A stretch of DNA of 64,000 nucleotides from Phoebastria nigripes (lineage: Eukaryota > Chordata > Aves > Procellariiformes > Diomedeidae). A program made the translations under genes and the position numbers. The notes under the pieces were generated by a model. The model saw only the letters and a list, made by a program, of their open reading frames with translations, did not search any database and had not been told where the DNA came from. Where the stretch lies: assembly GCA_035582835.1 (NCBI GenBank), contig JAYKAV010002750.1, forward strand, positions 592,909 to 656,908, given 5' to 3'. Every line of letters begins with the position of its first letter. The stretch's first letter is position 1. Shown in pieces: positions 59,511 to 64,000 of this stretch.

Positions 59511-62500
59511 AGAAAGCATGAGGTATGATAGTCCCAAATCTGTTTCTCTAGAGCTTCAAAACAAAGTGCTTTCAGGGTCTAGAATTTCAGGGAGGAGGGG
59601 TGTTTTTTCAAAACAATCTCTCTTACTATGGGATGGCTGTCAGGACTTGCGGAAGATCCAACTCTTGCGAAGAGTCAAAGAATGATGAACATTCATTGTG
59701 TGGTTCAGGCTTTCAGCTTGAAAACAAATTGTACACGTACCAGAGACTTGTGCTGGGGGAGGGGGGAATGGCATCCATTTTATGAGAGATTTAGAAGCTT
59801 AACATATCTAAATTAGAACTCTCACAAAAAGCTAAATTTCCTTCAGAATGAAATTACTATTCTGTGTCCAAGTTGACAGCAGAGAAATGGCAAGGCTGGG
59901 AGCAGGGTCTGTAGGATCTCTGTGTTTGTCAGGTAGGCTGTTGGCCTGGGGAATATGGATAGACTCATCAGCATCCTTTTGGAGTGAGCAAGTGTGTGAG
60001 CTGGTGGGAATCACAAGGCAGGATTTGAAAATAGTTCAATCTGGAAGAATTTCATTAAAATTGAAACATCTCTGGGAAACNTTTAAACATTAATGGATAG
60101 GCAAATTGAGAATAGAAAAATGTTCAATAAAAATAGCAGTGTTGTTGTTTTCCCCTCCAGTTGGCTCTACTGGTAATTCTCCCTGCATACCATATAGTAG
60201 TAGTTGGTATGGTTCCATGCGGCTGTTTTTTTGGCTTGGGGTTTTTGGTTATTTTTAAATGTCTTTACTCAGAACTGTTGATGATTATATTCAGAAAACA
60301 ATATTAAAATAACTTGCGGTCTTAATCACTCAAGAGTTAAGAAATAGAATTAAGACTGTTGAGGCCATTATAGTTCAATCCCTGTGTATGTTATGAGATA
60401 GTCTTTAATTACATGATCTCATTCTTTGTTTTCCCACAGGACCCTGCCTCATTCAGTGTGCAGGATGAACAGTGCTTGGAATGAATCAGCACAACACAGT
60501 GAAAGAGTCTGTTGTTTGCAAGACTCATCTCAGTTGTTGAGGAAGTTGGGATGTCAAGAAAAGAAAGGATGGTCTTGTAGCTGAGGAAACTGTATGTTGC
60601 CCTGGAGAATGAGTTTCTGTCACTGTCTTTGCCAGAAAGATCCTATGAGGTACTGTTTTGGGAGAGAAAAAACAAAAAACTTTTCTCAGGTATCCACTAA
60701 CTGTGAACACCTAATTTTCCTAGAAATCTGAGGGCATGGGTCCACATTCTGTACTACCAATATCAAACAAAATGTTGAATTCAGTGAGCACTGTTCATTC
60801 TTGCACTTTGGGGAAAATGTAGTTTGCAATCATAATTAAGAGCTGTTTTGCAAGGGAGTTGTACAAATGTGTCTTGTGCTTTCAATACTTCATATTCTGC
60901 ACTCTCATTATATCTATTTGATATATCAATAACAAAGTTATCTGTATACAGGTATCTAACAGTTAACTGTTAAATAGAAAACTAGAAAAAGTGGCTAATA
61001 GTAAGTTAGTCTTTGGTATATATGGATATGAAATACCAGTGCAAACTACCTAACATCTTAATTACAGGTTTCCTAATTTATGATGACAGTTTGTGTTTAT
61101 CTTTGACACTCAGCTACAGTACTACAGTAGCTGCAAACTGTCTGTGAAGGACTTGTTTTCTTTTTCAGTCTTTTGAGATAATATAGTTTATTCTCAGTTG
61201 TAAGGGATTCTTTTAAAATCAGGGCCCAAATGAAACTGGTGTATCAGCTTTCATGTATTCAACTTGCATCTAGTCCGTTCTCTATGTAACTCACTGTGGT
61301 TGTCCTTTCCATTTCTATTTTAACACCTTTTTTTAGGCATCAATTTAGCCAATGCTACAGTGACGTGGCCAGAATTAATTTTTCCTTATTCTAGAGCAAA
61401 GTAGAAGTAATCCAGTTCGCCTCTGTTCCTGCATAACTAGGTCTTACTTCAGAAGGGCCTAATCAATGAAGAGTAACATCCACACTGCACTCAGAAGTTG
61501 GACTGCAAGTGCCAGTCTGTTCAGATGAATTATTGCTAAAATGTGAATTTTTTTTTTCTAAATCATAGTATCATAAGACCAAAAAAAGAATTTTTTTTTC
61601 TTATCTCTGACATCTTCAAACTCTATAGCATTCAGTAATACAAACAGGGCCCCTATGCCATAGCTCACAAGGGGATTCTCAACTTTCCAAGATATTACTG
61701 GTTTCTAGTCNTGATGTTTTGAAGTAACTGAACTGAAAATCACTGTGCTGTTTTACAGTGGAGAAAACAACCTGAGATTCCCAAAATTTTACTCTTATTT
61801 TCTAAGTGGTTGATCACTTAGCAAATACTCCCATTTTCTCTTCACCTATTACGTGATGAAATGTAATGGCAATACATTAGTAGTCTAAAAATATTTCTTT
61901 GCATGTGAGCACTTATCCAAACTGTCATTATTCTGCATTTTAGCAGTTTGTTTTAAGGATTTGAACATTAAAATCTTTTTTTCAGTGAGAGTTTGGATTT
62001 GGTGTTTCTTACAGCAAACAGTAAAGGGAGAGGTAACAAAAAGGGAGATCACTCTGATAGTTCTGCTGGATTCTAATATATTTTTTAGAGTCATAAAAGG
62101 TTATCTTGCTTTTTAAGTAGTTATTCATCATAGAAGCTAGGTAAAATCATAAACTCATATTGGATGTTTTTACTTAAGTTTTTATTCACAGCAATCAACC
62201 CTAGTCCAGGATAATAAAAACTGAGCTTTATGAGAATATTCCAGGGTTGATGAGGGTCNGGATGTGGCTGTGATTGTGAGCATGGAAGTGTGTGTACCCA
62301 GCACAGATGGGAAAGGGAATATCACTCACTGCCACTGCAGCACAAGTACCCTGAGCCACAGAGGAGCAAATCCAGCTGAGTAAGTGAGGCTTCCAGCCAG
62401 GGGTGCTCTCACAAAAGCACAGCCGTGCTGTGTGCCACGTTGTTAAGACGTAGCTTAAATCAGACTCCTCCAAAGCAAGGATATTGGGTCTAGTGAGTAG

Positions 62501-63851
62501 AGAATGACTTTGAGAAGGCCAGTTAAGCCCAACAGAATAAGCTCTATGACTTATGCCTTATAGTACAAGCAACTTCTAACCTTCCAATAATCTACTGAAT
62601 CTTACGTTAGAATCAAATTACAGTCTGAGGGGAAAAAAAAAGAAGTATAATTTAGGGGTTGTCTACCTCATCTCCAGCTTCTCTTATTTAGTAAGAGTAA
62701 TAACCACAGGTCATTTCAAATGGTCAGAGCTGTCTGTTTCATTAAATCTTTCTTTGGATAGAATCTGAGAAGTGCTACTTTGATTTTTCCTATTTCCTGT
62801 ATCAACTATAACAATCTGACGTAATTCAGGTGGAGGACAGTATTTCTAAATCTGTCATGACAATAGAACTGTGTTCAAATAAATGAATGCAAAAATAATA
62901 CTTAACCTTTTTGGCCCAGTGTTACCCAGGGATGTACAAAAGCAGAGACTGCGACAGATCAGGTGACATCAGCTTTTCCTTAACACTAATATTAGTAGCA
63001 AGCCTGGGGATATAGAAAGTACTGTGCAATTCATTGCCTTCTTTTTGAATGATCAAATCTCTTTGTATGAGAAGGGCTATAAATACTCTCTTTGTTTATT
63101 CTGCAGCCCAAGGGCAAATCTATGATAGAGACAAGATTCTGCAGCCGCAGAGTTATAGAAAACTCAGCATTCTACTGTGCCATTAATAGGAGCTTCTAAG
63201 TACTTTTGAGATGACCTAAAACTAAATCAGTGCAGCTCTTCTGTTTTATAGACAAATTTATTAGAGACATGGTGGGAGGGGGTGAGAGAAGAGAAAAATG
63301 TATATGTAAACAAATCTTCAGAAGCAACATTTTCTAAAGAGTGTGTGTTATGCAAATATGCAGATAAAACTTGCACTTAAGTAAATGCCCAATGTGAAAT
63401 CCACATCTAAATTAAAATGCAATAACTTNAAAATGTTGGTTGTAAGCCAGCCAACACTGTGAAATCTCTGTAGTCAAGGTGNTTGTTACTTGTAGTGAAG
63501 AAGGATAATTCTAGTCTAAATATATTCTGAGGCTACTACTGCAAAAAAATCTCTCATCTGTTCCGTTTTACTTACAAATAGACAAACTACAACTGCCCAC
63601 AATCAGTGGCTGTAAGTAGCACTTGACTTTATCAATAGATAATGGTATAGCACCAATGACAAATGTTGGTTCAAACCTGTAATGCAAATGAAAGATTGAG
63701 CTACTGGGACCTCCCTGGGACGTGGACTCCAGCACACTCTTAGACCAAGCAGACAGGTCATATGTTCTCTTTTGAACTCCCTTTGAGAATTAGATAGGAT
63801 TTCTTCTTTTGTTATTCCTCCTGGGTGGCTGTGTCAGAATATCTCTCCCAA
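59511..63851. other. AT-rich non-coding DNA, no gene recognised
   Basis: Only short frames, mostly overlapping on opposite strands (for example 59600-60100). An acceptor-like TTTCCCACAG at about 60,440 is followed by about 46 open codons with no recognisable product. T-runs occur near 61,548-61,600. N calls at 60081, 61711, 62260, 63428 and 63482. No RNA gene is recognised. Confidence 0.55.
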
Positions 63852-64000
63852 TTTAATGCCGCCTTTGCCCCAGTCTTTAATATTCAGACCAGTTATCCTC
63901 AGCGTATTCAGCCCCCTGAGCTGGAAGATGGGGATGGCGAGCAGGATAAACCCCCCATAATCCAGGAGGAAGCGGTGAATGACCTGCTACGCCACCCGGA
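63852..64000 (+). mobile_element. CR1 LINE ORF2 fragment running off the window
   Basis: In the frame of AAT at 63855 the sequence reads NAAFAPVFN, then QPPELEDGDGEQ and PPIIQEEAVNDLLRH up to the edge. This matches the CR1 ORF2 linker between the endonuclease and reverse transcriptase domains. Homology appears to start near 63852, so this copy lacks the 5' end and endonuclease. The reverse transcriptase, 3' UTR and terminal repeats would lie beyond 64000. The frame is open throughout the visible part. Confidence 0.9.

Noticed and set aside
60440..60585. Open segment after TTTCCCACAG
   Set aside because: About 46 codons with no recognisable product and no donor or partner exon; not strong enough to list as a feature.
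1..64000. CRISPR array, tRNA, rRNA or bacterial operon
   Set aside because: No regularly spaced repeats, no tRNA-like A/B-box pair, no rRNA similarity and no runs of adjacent coding frames were seen on either strand.

Overview
This window looks like vertebrate nuclear DNA, most likely from a bird. It is AT-rich, with long non-coding stretches, homopolymer runs and no bacterial or organellar gene organisation. It carries four CR1-type LINE fragments whose 3' ends, where present, show the CR1 8-base motif (ATTCTRTG)n. The longest fragment resembles the CR1 subfamilies abundant in Neoaves. That narrower placement is an inference from memory of CR1 sequence, not a search result. About 30 isolated single-base N calls suggest a draft assembly.

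No host protein-coding gene can be named with confidence, and nothing forms a convincing multi-exon gene model. The window reads as intergenic or intronic DNA. The best-supported contents are four CR1 pieces: 25.11-26.40 kb (+), 36.07-36.35 kb (+), 56.10-56.56 kb (-), and one from 63.85 kb running off the right edge (+). The 25 kb piece keeps the reverse transcriptase palm and the C-terminal part of ORF2 open for 369 codons, with one upstream in-frame TAG. An ancient MIR-type SINE fragment lies at about 24.35-24.43 kb (-), and a possible decayed L3/CR1-like 3' tail at about 22.18-22.25 kb. Simple repeats include a 76-base poly-T at 4.9 kb.

Regions that differ from the AT-rich background are listed separately. 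A cluster of transcription-factor-like motifs with a TATA box lies at 33.3-33.8 kb. Two GC-rich blocks (43.3-43.9 and 58.9-59.5 kb) could be old LTRs or unclassified repeats; the second starts with a degenerate telomere-like hexamer tract. A CpG-rich open frame with an embedded hairpin lies at 51.26-51.51 kb (-). An A-rich region at 27.08-28.01 kb holds broken open frames. Several short open frames beside good splice-like signals (5.3, 9.4, 20.8, 47.7 kb) are given at low confidence as exon candidates.

I found no evidence for a new multi-gene biological system. The CR1 copies are 5'-truncated or cut by the window edge and cannot act as complete elements. The most informative next observations would be cross-species alignment and RNA-seq coverage over the exon-like and motif-dense segments.
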